DNA of 64,000 nt, taken from assembly GCA_946628415.1 (NCBI GenBank), contig CAMOWK010000006.1, positions 62,001 through 126,000 on the forward strand. The letters are read 5' to 3'. The notes below the pieces were generated by a model. It ran no database searches. It saw only the letters and a list, made by a program, of their open reading frames with translations, and was not told the DNA's origin. Source of the stretch: an uncultured Lachnospiraceae bacterium. Its GTDB lineage: Bacteria; Bacillota; Clostridia; Lachnospirales; Lachnospiraceae. A program made the position numbers and the translations under genes. Positions 36,789 through 45,896 of the stretch are shown in pieces (within the stretch, counting starts at the first letter, position 1; every line of letters starts with the position of its first letter).

Positions 36789-37557
36789 ATCGCATGGCTT
36801 CTTTCATGCTTATTACATAGTCATACAACATCTCCGGTGCTTTTTTGCCGTAGGCTGCGACCATCTTTACCATGGCTGAGCCGACTATCACGCCGTCAGC
36901 AAGCTTTGACATTTTTTCTGCCTGCTCCGGTGTACTGATTCCAAACCCGATAGCGGCAGGTGTGTCTGTTGACTGTCTGATCATCTTTATTATCGAATCA
37001 AGATCTGTGGTTATCTCACTTCTGACTCCCGTTACACCCAGTGATGAAACCACATATATAAAGCCTTTAGCCTCACCAGCAATAGTCTTTATCCTTGCCT
37101 CGCTTGTAGGAGCTATCATGGAAATGAATTCCATCCCGTACTTATCAGCCACATCCGAGAATTCATGTTTTTCTTCAAACGGAACATCCGGAATTATTAT
37201 ACCGTCAGCTCCGGCTTCCTTTGCCGCTTTAAAGAATCTGTCTATACCGTAATGGTATACAGGATTGGCGTAAGTCATAAAAACAATCGGAATGGTTACA
37301 TCTTTTCTGACCTCTTTCAAAAGGTCGAATACTTTATCGGTAGTCATGCCTGCGCCCAGAGCCCTTATATCCGCCTCCTGAATAACAGGTCCCTCGGCTA
37401 TAGGATCGGAGAATGGGATTCCCACTTCGATAAGATCTGCTCCGGCATCTGCCACCGCCTTAAAGCATTTAACACTTGTCTCAAAATCAGGATCACCCGC
37501 GGTAAGAAATGCAATAAATGCCTTTTTACCTTCAAACGCTTTATATATATTACTCAT
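36787..37557 (-). CDS. trpA: Tryptophan synthase alpha chain
   Basis: Cleaves indole-3-glycerol phosphate to indole, which is channelled to TrpB. 256 residues, full length. Catalytic Glu in LIEVGIPFSDP and Asp in the VPFEE region; the phosphate site is IGFGIS and GSAMVKM. AAAGGGAAAA precedes the ATG. Last gene of the trp run, 76 bases after trpB. Confidence 0.96.
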   Translation of the reverse strand: MSNIYKAFEGKKAFIAFLTAGDPDFETSVKCFKAVADAGADLIEVGIPFSDPIAEGPVIQEADIRALGAGMTTDKVFDLLKEVRKDVTIPIVFMTYANPVYHYGIDRFFKAAKEAGADGIIIPDVPFEEKHEFSDVADKYGMEFISMIAPTSEARIKTIAGEAKGFIYVVSSLGVTGVRSEITTDLDSIIKMIRQSTDTPAAIGFGISTPEQAEKMSKLADGVIVGSAMVKMVAAYGKKAPEMLYDYVISMKEAMR

Positions 37558-37633
37558 ATCATTTTCCCTTTCATTTATCGTAACTGCTTACCGTGACTTC
37601 ACTGCATAAATATACGTTTTACGTAAAGAAGCT

Positions 37634-38827
37634 CTACTCATATATCTCCACTCCACGGTAACGTGCTATCGCCGCAACATCCTTATCTCCTCTTCCCGAT
37701 ATTGTGCATATAATGACACTATCTTTAGGCATTTCAGGCGCTATCTTAAGCACATGTGCAACAGCATGGGAACTTTCGATAGCCGGGATTATCCCTTCCA
37801 TTCTTGAAAGATATTCAAATGCCCTTACAGCTTCTTCATCCGTTATTGGAACATATTCTGCCCTGCCTATACTTGCAAGATATGCATGTTCAGGTCCTAT
37901 ACCCGGATAATCCAGCCCTGCCGAAATTGAATAAACAGGCGCAATCTGCCCATATTCATCCTGACAGAAAAGAGATTTCATTCCATGAAAAATGCCCATC
38001 TCACCATTTGCCATCGTTGCCGCATTTTTAGGATTATCAACCCCAAGTCCTGCAGCCTCACAGCCTATAAGCCTTACATTTTCATCCTTTATATATTCGT
38101 AAAATGAACCGATAGCATTACTTCCGCCCCCTACACATGCAACTATCGCATCAGGAAGCTTACCCTCTGCTTCAAGTATCTGAGCCCGGCTTTCCCTGCT
38201 TATCACCGACTGAAAATCTCTTACGATTGTCGGGAACGGGTGAGGTCCCATAACTGAACCGAGGACGTAGAGAGTATCATCAACTCGGCTTACCCATTCA
38301 CGCATTGCCTCATTTACAGCATCCTTAAGAACTTTAGTTCCGGTTTTAACCGGATGAACCTTTGCTCCGAGAAGCTCCATCCTGTATACATTGAGAGCCT
38401 GCCTCTTTGTATCTTCCTCACCCATGAATATCTCACATTCCATATCCATAAGTGCGGCAGCTGTAGCAGTTGCAACGCCATGCTGTCCGGCGCCTGTCTC
38501 GGCTATAACTCTTGTTTTGCCCATCTTCTTTGCAAGAAGAACCTGTCCAAGTACATTGTTGATCTTATGCGAACCTGTATGATTAAGATCTTCTCTCTTA
38601 AGATAAATCTTTGCGCCGCCAAGATCCTTTGTCATCTTTTCGGCAAAGTAAAGAAGCGAAGGACGTCCTGCATATTCCCTGTTCAGTTTATCAAGCTCTG
38701 CCGTAAACTCGGGATCATTTTTATATTTTTCGTAAGCTTCTTCAAGCTTGTGTATCTCATTCATAAGAGTCTCCGGAATATACTGTCCTCCGAATTCTCC
38801 AAATCTTCCTTTATTATTTGCTTCCAT
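37634..38827 (-). CDS. trpB: Tryptophan synthase beta chain
   Basis: PLP enzyme joining indole and serine. 397 residues. [16 protein letters not shown] opens the protein, the PLP lysine is in HTGSHKINN, and the phosphate loop is GGGSNAIG. The ATG at 38827 has AGGAG nine bases before. An ATG at 38836 would overlap the trpCF stop as ATGA but touches the ribosome site. It is tightly coupled to trpCF either way. Confidence 0.96.
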   Translation of the reverse strand: MEANNKGRFGEFGGQYIPETLMNEIHKLEEAYEKYKNDPEFTAELDKLNREYAGRPSLLYFAEKMTKDLGGAKIYLKREDLNHTGSHKINNVLGQVLLAKKMGKTRVIAETGAGQHGVATATAAALMDMECEIFMGEEDTKRQALNVYRMELLGAKVHPVKTGTKVLKDAVNEAMREWVSRVDDTLYVLGSVMGPHPFPTIVRDFQSVISRESRAQILEAEGKLPDAIVACVGGGSNAIGSFYEYIKDENVRLIGCEAAGLGVDNPKNAATMANGEMGIFHGMKSLFCQDEYGQIAPVYSISAGLDYPGIGPEHAYLASIGRAEYVPITDEEAVRAFEYLSRMEGIIPAIESSHAVAHVLKIAPEMPKDSVIICTISGRGDKDVAAIARYRGVEIYE

Positions 38828-38832
38828 ATCAA

Positions 38833-40239
38833 TCATCTCCTGACATTATTTATAAATGCATTTATAAGTTCAGCATCCTTGGTACCATCTTTTTCCACAC
38901 CGGAACTCACATCAACCGCGAAAGGCTTGGTTTCTTCTATCGCCTGCGATACATTTTCAGGAGTCAGACCTCCTGCCAGAAAGAACGGTTTGTCAACGTC
39001 TCCGATAAAGTTCCAGTTAAATACTTCCCCTGTACCGTAACCTGAATCAAACATCACATAATCAGCCGATGAATTGTTTATAACCGTACAGTCCTGAAGC
39101 TGTTTCATGTTAAATACTTTTATTACTTCTACATTAGGGAAATCTTTCTTTAACTGCCGTATATATGTTTCATCCTCATGCCCATGAAGCTGCACTATAT
39201 CTATAATCCCGAGCCTTACGTATTCCTCAAGTTTTTTTATATCCTCATCCACAAAAACTCCGACAGCCTTTATTTCCGGTATCAGTTTTTTCCGAAGTTT
39301 TTGTGCTTCCTCCGCCCTTATATACCTTTTACTGAAATCAGCAAAAACAAAACCGACGAAGTCAGGTTTCAGTTCATTTACAGTTTCTATATCTTCCTGA
39401 CTTTTAAGACCGCAGATTTTAATCTTTGGAGCACTCTTCCCGGTGCATGACTTTAACTTATGAATAAGCCTTTTTTTATCATCGCTTCTCATCAGCATTT
39501 CGCCGATAAGTACAGCGTCCGTTCCATTTTCCTTCAGCCTTTTCACATCGTCAGGATCAGATATTCCGCTTTCCGCCACAAAGATAACATCTTCCGGAAC
39601 CAGCTTTCTAAGATTTATACTGTTGTTTAAGTCAACGCTGAAGTCTTTTAAGTTTCGGTTATTAACTCCTACTATCCTTGCTCCGGCATTAAGACAGCGC
39701 ATAACTTCTTCTTTGTCATGAGCCTCAAAAAGACAGGACAGTCCAAGCCGGTCGGCTATACTGAAATACTCCGCCAATTCATCATCACTTAGAATTGCGG
39801 CTATGAGCAGAATTGCGGAAGCTCCCATGATCTTTGCCTGATATATCATATAAGGATCGATAACGAAATCCTTTCTCAGCACGGGGACAGTTACACTCTC
39901 GGCTATTTCAGTAAGATACTTATCACTCCCCTTAAACCGCACCGGCTCTGTCAGGCAGGATATGGCATTCGCACCGCTTCTTTCATATTCCTTTGCTATT
40001 TCAAGATAAGGAAAATCTTCCGCAATGACTCCTTTGGAAGGTGATGCTTTTTTCACTTCGGCGATTATAGATAAGCCGGGAGAACGAAGAGCCTCTTCAA
40101 AAGGATAATCAAATTCCTGTACTTCCATCTCCCTTAAAGCTATAAGCTCTGCCTTCTTTTTTACTTCAGAAAATGGATGCTTATTTTTCTCTTTTTCGAT
40201 TCTTTGACGTGTCAGATTTGCCAGTTCATCCAGTATCAT
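38833..40239 (-). CDS. trpCF: Bifunctional indole-3-glycerol-phosphate synthase / phosphoribosylanthranilate isomerase
   Basis: 468 residues, two TIM barrels fused. TrpC part (about 1-255): [26 protein letters not shown], and VAESGI. TrpF part (about 262-468): [10 protein letters not shown] with the catalytic Cys, QLHGHED, and [11 protein letters not shown]. It does two consecutive steps of tryptophan synthesis. The C-F fusion is common in enterics and rarer in Firmicutes. The ATG at 40239 has AAGGAG seven bases upstream. 47 bases after trpD. Confidence 0.95.
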   Translation of the reverse strand: MILDELANLTRQRIEKEKNKHPFSEVKKKAELIALREMEVQEFDYPFEEALRSPGLSIIAEVKKASPSKGVIAEDFPYLEIAKEYERSGANAISCLTEPVRFKGSDKYLTEIAESVTVPVLRKDFVIDPYMIYQAKIMGASAILLIAAILSDDELAEYFSIADRLGLSCLFEAHDKEEVMRCLNAGARIVGVNNRNLKDFSVDLNNSINLRKLVPEDVIFVAESGISDPDDVKRLKENGTDAVLIGEMLMRSDDKKRLIHKLKSCTGKSAPKIKICGLKSQEDIETVNELKPDFVGFVFADFSKRYIRAEEAQKLRKKLIPEIKAVGVFVDEDIKKLEEYVRLGIIDIVQLHGHEDETYIRQLKKDFPNVEVIKVFNMKQLQDCTVINNSSADYVMFDSGYGTGEVFNWNFIGDVDKPFFLAGGLTPENVSQAIEETKPFAVDVSSGVEKDGTKDAELINAFINNVRR

Positions 40240-40286
40240 ATTCACTCCTTGTTAACTATCATCAGATAGTCATTTTAACGAATCAT

Positions 40287-41306
40287 TTATGCGTTGCTAA
40301 GTTTGATAAATATATCCAGCGTTTCTGTCGCCTTACCGCTCTCAATAATTTCTTCCGCAAGTTTTATTCCACCGGCTATATTATCAGCTTTTCCTCCGAT
40401 GTAAAGTGCAGCCCCTGCATTAAGAAGTGTTGCATTTCTTTTTGCCCCTTTTTCTGTGCCATTTAAAATGCCTCTTGTGATTGCTGCATTTTCTTCAGGT
40501 GTTCCTCCTACGAGTTCATCTTTACTGCATGTCTCAAACCCAAAATCCTCAGGTCTTATAACAGATGTTCTGTACCATCCGTCTTTTATCTCGCAGATAG
40601 TAGTAGGTGAACTGAGCGAAATCTCATCCAGTTTATCCTGTCCGAATACAACCATTCCACGTTCAACTCCCAGACTGGCAAGAACCTGTGCAAGCGGTTC
40701 TACAAGATACTCATCATATACACCGAGAAGCATTCTTTTCGGTTTTCCCGGATTTGTAAGAGGTCCCAGAATATTAAATACTGTTCTGAAACCAAGTTCC
40801 CTTCTTATAGCTCCAACATATTTCATTGAAGTATGATACTTCTGTGCAAAAAAGAAACACATTCCAACTTCATTAAGAAGCTCTACACATTTCTCAGGAT
40901 CCTGCTCGATATTAACACCAAGCGCCTCAAGGCAATCTGCTGTTCCGCATTTTGAAGATGCTGCCCTGTTACCGTGTTTTGCGACCTTCATTCCGCCTGC
41001 TGCCGCGATAAGTGCAGATGTTGTTGAAATGTTAAAGCTGTGAGCATTGTCACCGCCTGTTCCTACTATCTCAAACACATCCATTCCCGTATCTACTTTG
41101 GTTGCATGGTCACGCATTGCTGCTGCACATCCGGCTATCTCATCCTTTGTTTCAGCCTTTGCACTTTTGGTTGAAAGAGCAGAAAGAAAAGCCGCATTTT
41201 GAGTAGGACTTGTTTCACCACTCATTATCTCATTCATTACCGTATAAGCCTCGTCATATGTCAGATCCTGTTTGTTTACAATTTTTTCAATAGCTTCCTT
41301 GATCAT
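40287..41306 (-). CDS. trpD: Anthranilate phosphoribosyltransferase
   Basis: Joins anthranilate and PRPP. 339 residues. PRPP motifs [17 protein letters not shown] and the anthranilate site [12 protein letters not shown], with the acidic DE pair in DKLDEIS. The ATG at 41306 has GGGAGG eight bases upstream; the frame runs 21 bases further without a site. First structural gene after the T-box. No trpE or trpG precedes it. Confidence 0.96.
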   Translation of the reverse strand: MIKEAIEKIVNKQDLTYDEAYTVMNEIMSGETSPTQNAAFLSALSTKSAKAETKDEIAGCAAAMRDHATKVDTGMDVFEIVGTGGDNAHSFNISTTSALIAAAGGMKVAKHGNRAASSKCGTADCLEALGVNIEQDPEKCVELLNEVGMCFFFAQKYHTSMKYVGAIRRELGFRTVFNILGPLTNPGKPKRMLLGVYDEYLVEPLAQVLASLGVERGMVVFGQDKLDEISLSSPTTICEIKDGWYRTSVIRPEDFGFETCSKDELVGGTPEENAAITRGILNGTEKGAKRNATLLNAGAALYIGGKADNIAGGIKLAEEIIESGKATETLDIFIKLSNA

Positions 41307-41325
41307 TTTTAATACCTCCCAGATC

Positions 41326-41642
41326 AAAAAAATCCTTAGTCCGATTAAAAATCAGACTAAGGACGAATTAATTCGCGGTGCCACCTTAGTTCGAACCCTC
41401 CCGTAAAATCCGATACGGTAAATGATTCGCTCTCAGCAAGATACTCAACTCTCGTATTTATATCTCTGTCAATTAACGCTCGACTCACGTCGTGGAATAC
41501 TCCCCATTCGGGTTTGACCACGCCCTCAGCGGTCCATTTGAAAGGCTGTTACAATGAGGTTCTCAGCACTCCTCACTCTCTGTAATGCACATATCCTAAC
41601 GTTATCTCCGCGTCATCGGTTTAACGTATTAAATTAAAAACT
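41326..41642 (-). promoter_or_regulatory. T-box leader (tryptophan) with terminator/antiterminator
   Basis: The leader of trpD on the minus strand. The T-box AAGGTGGCACCGCG is at 41387-41374, and a GAGAGTGAGG stretch typical of Stem I lies near 41580-41570. The likely specifier codon TGG (ATGGACC) is at 41536-41534. The terminator stem CCTTAGTCTGAT/ATCGGACTAAGG (41362-41334) leads into seven T; the ACTAAGG before the T-box can pair with CCTTAGT to form the antiterminator. Uncharged tRNA-Trp should turn the operon on. Confidence 0.93.
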
Positions 41643-41648
41643 AGGCAT

Positions 41649-41677
41649 ATTTTATACTAAGTCATTTTGTATGTCAA
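41649..41677 (-). promoter_or_regulatory. Promoter of the trp operon
   Basis: TTGACA (41677-41672), 17 bases, TAAAAT (41654-41649). The -35 box and spacer are inside the left 51-bp direct repeat; the -10 box straddles its edge. Confidence 0.8.
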
Positions 41678-41703
41678 TAATAAATGTATCGTTCATAAAA
41701 ATT
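41653..41703. repeat. Left copy of the 51-bp perfect direct repeat
   Basis: Identical over 51 bases, by my reading, to 45814-45864, in the same orientation. The flanking bases differ at once on both sides. Confidence 0.93.
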
Positions 41704-41734
41704 CGTAATAAGGCACCTCATTGTCAACACAAAA

Positions 41735-41764
41735 ACAGCTGCCGATCAAAAAATCAGCAGCTGT
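41735..41764 (-). terminator. Terminator of the 813-codon unknown gene
   Basis: On the minus strand ACAGCTGCTGAT pairs with ATCGGCAGCTGT (one mismatch) and is followed by TTTTTG. Confidence 0.85.
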
Positions 41765-41817
41765 CAAAACAATGCTCATTATTATTTGGATATACGATTA
41801 AGATACTCCGTCCATAT

Positions 41818-44259
41818 TTATTTATGCATCTGGTTCATCGGAGCCTTATTCACGACAACATTTTTGGACCGCGTATATTCCTTCATGCCCTCAACACTCA
41901 GTTTCTGCTTTAATTCATCATATGTTCCCAGTCTTTTCGCTTCTGCAAGAAAGTTCTCTGTTATATTGCTGTTGACCGACCTGTCCAAAACATTAAGAAA
42001 TGCAGGATTATTTTCAAGGACATCTTTCGTAAAATATTCAAACATACAGATCCTGAGACTATGTTCCTTATTATTATCATCAAATTTCTTAAGGTCAGCC
42101 CAGAGATTCTTATCATCAGCCTCACGGATGAACAGCTCAGCCGCAACTATATGCATCATATCCCTTTTTCTGTTCCTTATATCTCTCTCGGTCATAACGC
42201 TGTCAAGAGGACGGAATGTATTCGTCTCGTAACGGCTGTTTATATAATCGATCATCATACTATCCCTGAAACCAATTTCCTTCGATAAAGCATTTATAAA
42301 ATACTTCTTACCATCTTTGCTCTTTAATTCTTTTGTATCATTATATGCTTTTACAGCAGTTCTTGCCTCAGCAGCGGTTTTAAACTCTGAAACCCCATTA
42401 AAATAATGTTCACTGGCGAACAGCTTCATATTACAGATAGGTCTTGGCGACGTTTTTACAACATCATATATATTTTTATTTCCAAATTTTCCCTCAATGG
42501 TATCCATATTCATATATGGTTCCATTGCCTCGATTAATTTAAACATGCCTGTGCAGTTATCAATAAACGGATATATAGCCGCCTTATACTCAGCAGGAAG
42601 ATTTGGGGCATTTGACTTACAAAGAACCAGAGCTTTATGGAAAGCTTTAACCTTATCCTTTATCAGATCAAAGCTTATATCAGGAGCCTTTCCATCCTGC
42701 AGACGGAAGAGCGCTCTGAATTCCTTCATCGCATCAAATACTTTTCTAACCTCAGGAATTGGCTCTTCAGGAGGCTCAATATTCCCAAACGCATCAGGAT
42801 TAAAGCTTTCAGGATCATACCTGAACAGTACAGAACGTCCTTCATCAGCCTTTTCCGCCATGGTCATTGCAAAATACACAAGATTTTTCTTTAGGTCCTC
42901 ATAAGATATATTTTCACCTTTTGTTTCAATGTCGATCTTAGGCTCATGTACAAATTCGCCCTTGCCTTTCTTTATCGAATCTATCTCCTTTTTATATGCA
43001 GTAAGTTTTCTCTTCAGGCGTTCAAGGTGTTCATTTCTGTCAACTCTGTCGCCCTTTGTCGGATTTTTACGCTTGTCCAGATAACCATTGATCGTCTTCC
43101 TCAGGGCATCTATTCTTTCTTCAAACTGATCCATACTCAGCTTTGTCATATCACTTAATCTTGTATCAGCATCTTTTGCTGCCTTTTTACCGTCAGGAGC
43201 AGACATATTCCGGATAGCAGTAAGTACCGACTTCATAAGCTTTGAAGGCGAAGAATCACTCTTACCCTTTCCGTAGGTTCCTGCTATATCAAGCATGAAC
43301 TTTTCCATATCACGGGCAAAGCATTGCTTCATATATTTTTCAGCCTGTCCTGCAGTGCGCGGAGGTTTTTTAGGATTGTAACCCTTGTCAGGAGCCATTG
43401 AAGATTCTCCGAGCCTTCTCAGATAATCAAATTCATTGGCCATTTTATATGCGACTTGAGGAGAAACATACTTACTTTTATCATTTTTACTACGAAGGAT
43501 ATGAAGAAGCCCATCCTGATACGATCTCTTCATAAAGGCATCAAAACTGATCCTTTTACCGGTATTTCTGTCCTTCAGCACTGCGCCGCCGGTTGCTCTC
43601 ACAATCTGACCGTTTATCGCATATGCAGCATCCCGAAGGAATTTTTTATTATCCGGATCATTTTCATAATTCCCTGCCTTAAGGCGTTCAAGAGCTTCGT
43701 CGGTCTTCTTAAGGAAATCCGGAGTTTTCTTCACCGTCGGAACAGCAACGCCGAAAAACTTCCTGTTATTCATAACCTGACGGACCAGTTCCAGCTTATC
43801 CTTATCTTTACTGTTCAGCTTTTTCTTACCGGCCTCCCCTTCAGGATTTTCAGTGTGATCACTGAGCTTATAGGTTTCGTAAGCTTTAGCATAGGTTTTA
43901 AGATTATTTACAGCCTTTACATATGATCTGTAGGCCGCCTCCTCATCAAATATCTTTCCGGTTTTTCTCGAATCAAGTATCGATTGAGTAATACTCTGAA
44001 CCTGCATCAAACCTGCAAAAAACATATCATACTGACTGGAATCTATCGCGCCTCTTATCATATTTGCACGTGCAATAAGAGCCTGAAGATAGTCTTCTGT
44101 ATCAGAACTGATCTTCACCTTGGTTCTCACAGACTTCCTCTTATTATTTACCGCCTTCGGAGCTTCATTAATGATATTGTCGGTTTTATTATCTTTTTTA
44201 CTGCTCGTCAGATCATTTTCTTTGCCGTTATTTTCCTCAATGATATCTACTTCCTTCAT
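41818..44259 (-). CDS. Large unknown helical cytosolic protein
   Basis: 813 residues; I do not recognise any family. No signal peptide and no membrane helix. Residues 1-50 are charged and probably disordered (Lys/Asn/Asp/Glu-rich). The remainder looks alpha-helical and lysine-rich, with few cysteines (LVLCKSNAP, NCTGMFKL, PICNMKL, RICMFEY) and no nucleotide-binding loop or nuclease motif I can see. The ATG follows the 109-codon gene by four bases, with a GGGAAGG site inside that gene's end. It has its own terminator. Base use is like the neighbours. It lies inside the block bounded by 51-bp direct repeats. Confidence 0.8.
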   Translation of the reverse strand: MKEVDIIEENNGKENDLTSSKKDNKTDNIINEAPKAVNNKRKSVRTKVKISSDTEDYLQALIARANMIRGAIDSSQYDMFFAGLMQVQSITQSILDSRKTGKIFDEEAAYRSYVKAVNNLKTYAKAYETYKLSDHTENPEGEAGKKKLNSKDKDKLELVRQVMNNRKFFGVAVPTVKKTPDFLKKTDEALERLKAGNYENDPDNKKFLRDAAYAINGQIVRATGGAVLKDRNTGKRISFDAFMKRSYQDGLLHILRSKNDKSKYVSPQVAYKMANEFDYLRRLGESSMAPDKGYNPKKPPRTAGQAEKYMKQCFARDMEKFMLDIAGTYGKGKSDSSPSKLMKSVLTAIRNMSAPDGKKAAKDADTRLSDMTKLSMDQFEERIDALRKTINGYLDKRKNPTKGDRVDRNEHLERLKRKLTAYKKEIDSIKKGKGEFVHEPKIDIETKGENISYEDLKKNLVYFAMTMAEKADEGRSVLFRYDPESFNPDAFGNIEPPEEPIPEVRKVFDAMKEFRALFRLQDGKAPDISFDLIKDKVKAFHKALVLCKSNAPNLPAEYKAAIYPFIDNCTGMFKLIEAMEPYMNMDTIEGKFGNKNIYDVVKTSPRPICNMKLFASEHYFNGVSEFKTAAEARTAVKAYNDTKELKSKDGKKYFINALSKEIGFRDSMMIDYINSRYETNTFRPLDSVMTERDIRNRKRDMMHIVAAELFIREADDKNLWADLKKFDDNNKEHSLRICMFEYFTKDVLENNPAFLNVLDRSVNSNITENFLAEAKRLGTYDELKQKLSVEGMKEYTRSKNVVVNKAPMNQMHK

Positions 44260-44263
44260 AATT

Positions 44264-44593
44264 CTACCTTCCCATCTGCTGTTTTACTCTGTTATTCAAC
44301 TTGGTTCTCGCTTCTTTGTTAAGCATTTTATTCATGGCCTTTTGTTCTTTTTTATTCATATTCTGAATATCATTATTAGCGGCACGCACTTCATTTCTTG
44401 CATCAAGAGAAAATTTCGATATCATTATACTCATCGCATCTCTGTCCCTTCCGAAAAGTTCGATCAGACTCTTTTTACCGTAATATTCCCTTAAGAACTG
44501 CGGAAGATGATTGAATTTGCTGCAGTCACCCTTCTTCATCCGCTTAAGGCTGTCATTTGCCTGTTCTAACGATGTTTCATTCGTGACAACCAT
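44264..44593 (-). CDS. Small unknown basic helical protein
   Basis: 109 residues, unrecognised. The C-terminal half is Asn/Lys/Arg-rich and helical (NMNKKEQKAMNKMLNKEART), suggesting a nucleic-acid or partner-binding helix. No ribosome site precedes the ATG at 44593. The 43-codon ORF upstream overlaps it by 28 bases, so translation is probably coupled. The 813-codon gene starts four bases after its stop. Confidence 0.65.
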   Translation of the reverse strand: MVVTNETSLEQANDSLKRMKKGDCSKFNHLPQFLREYYGKKSLIELFGRDRDAMSIMISKFSLDARNEVRAANNDIQNMNKKEQKAMNKMLNKEARTKLNNRVKQQMGR

Positions 44594-44697
44594 TTGCGAT
44601 GAAAATACATAAACTGTGGATTTCCAATTGAACGAATTTCTTCTCTGACACGAACTCTTTTAAGCAGATCGTCTAATTTATATTTTAATCTTGGCAT
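44566..44697 (-). CDS. 43-codon basic small ORF heading the unknown operon
   Basis: Starts MPRLKYKLDDLLKRVRVREE at an ATG with a strong GGAGGGATAA site and ends at TAG inside the next gene (28-base overlap). About a third of its residues are Lys/Arg/His. It is too short for routine gene calls, but the ribosome site and overlap argue it is translated, either as a product or as a coupling leader for the 109-codon gene. A frameshifted longer gene was considered; the other frame closes at a TAA shortly upstream. Confidence 0.6.
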   Translation of the reverse strand: MPRLKYKLDDLLKRVRVREEIRSIGNPQFMYFHRKWLSRMKHR

Positions 44698-44872
44698 AGC
44701 AGTTATCCCTCCAACAAATATCAAACAACCGGTTTACGACATCAGGACAATCATAAATGGTCCGGAGCAACACCTGCAACAAATCATTCTTAGCAACATC
44801 TGAAATATCATTATACACATAATAATATCATCTGGAGATTATTTTACTAAATATAATATAACAAAAGCGCAA
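44698..44872. other. AT-rich leader of the unknown operon
   Basis: 175 bases between the 43-codon ORF and a terminator. A TATAAT near 44812-44817 on the minus strand may be a -10 box, but no good -35 box goes with it. Nothing else identified. Confidence 0.4.
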
Positions 44873-44922
44873 CAAAAAAGGACTAAACAGCCTTTTCTTT
44901 GAGAAAATAACTGTTTAGTCCT
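44873..44922 (-). terminator. Terminator at the left edge of the transposase remnant
   Basis: AGGACTAAACAG and CTGTTTAGTCCT form a perfect 12-bp stem with a 20-base loop; on the minus strand it is followed by TTTTTTG. It would stop minus-strand transcripts crossing the transposase remnant before they reach the unknown operon. Confidence 0.75.
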
Positions 44923-44942
44923 CTGTAAACTCATCTGATTGA

Positions 44943-45611
44943 AAGCAGATCATAGAGCAGAAACTGATTGTCTCATACTCCATCAAATATCGTGACTTTT
45001 TGCGCCACGTCAGAGAGGGACAGATTGATCGTGCAAAAAAAATCATCGAATCCGGTGAGAAAACGATCAACAAGAAAAAGCAGAATGATCCCAAAAGATT
45101 TATAAAGACAGATCATGCGACAAGTGATGGCGAGGTTGCAAATCTGTCTGTCAGCTACATTGATGAATCCGTGATTGCTGATGAAGAAAAGTATGACGGT
45201 TTCTATGCCGTCTGCACTAATCTTGATGACAGCGTAAGTAGCATCGTCAAGGCGAATAAACGCAGGTGGGAAATTGAGGAATGCTTTCGGATAATGAAGA
45301 CGGATTTCGAAGCTCGTCCTGTGTATCTAAATCGACAGGACAGGATACTCGCCCACTTCATCACATGTTTCATTGCTCTAATCGTATACCGCTATCTGGA
45401 GAAAAAGTTGGAGAATAAATACACTATAGCTCAGATACTTCCTGTATTACAGGAAATGGATTTCATGAAATATGAGGGGAACGGCTATCAGCCGGTATAT
45501 ACAAGAACAGTCCTGACTGACGCTCTCCACGAAGCATTTGGATTCTGTACCTCAAAACAGATCGTACCTGTGGCTAAGATGAGAAACATCATTTCACAGA
45601 CCAAAAAATAG
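44943..45611 (+). pseudogene. 5'-truncated IS1634/IS4-family transposase
   Basis: About 222 codons of the C-terminal half are left, continuous from near 44943 (KQIIEQKLIVSYS) to the stop. The YREK-type catalytic block is visible as RRWEIEECFRIMKTDF, which supplies the glutamate of the DDE triad, and the following IVYRYLEKKLENKYT is typical of IS1634-type elements. The N-terminal half with both aspartates is gone, and there is no start codon with a ribosome site, so it is inactive. The only mobile-element trace in the window; it lies inside the 51-bp-repeat-bounded block. Confidence 0.85.
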
Positions 45612-45813
45612 GCTTATTCCAATATCCAGAGATATCAGTGCACAGATAAAAAGTCGGCCGTAGTGCAACGGAGGTCGGGTTACATTTTTAGGTGAAGACA
45701 TTGGTCAGGAGATAGTGTAACGGGCAATCGTAAAACTTAGAAAAGTCCTGAAAGCCACTAACTAAGTGGCTTCCGGGACTTTTTTCACCAAAACTCTGTC
45801 AAAGACAGGATTC
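45612..45813. other. Non-coding stretch with a strong hairpin at the right edge of the block
   Basis: No gene. A long hairpin (45741-45785: AAAAGTCCTGAAAGCCAC against GTGGCTTCCGGGACTTTT) has T-runs on both strands and can end transcription either way. No transposon end repeat could be identified. Confidence 0.7.
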
Positions 45814-45864
45814 TATACTAAGTCATTTTGTATGTCAATAATAAATGTATCGTTCATAAAAATT
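45814..45864. repeat. Right copy of the 51-bp perfect direct repeat
   Basis: Same 51 bases as 41653-41703. On the minus strand it carries TTGACA and, 17 bases on and just outside, TAGAAT, so it could still act as a promoter firing into the block. Confidence 0.93.
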
Positions 45865-45896
45865 TTTTCCCCGAATGAAGGCTTCAGCAGGAATTA

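Noticed and set aside
41653..45864. Reading the 51-bp repeats as the ends of an insertion sequence
   Set aside because: They are direct, not inverted, too long for a target duplication, and the only transposase is a truncated remnant well inside the block.
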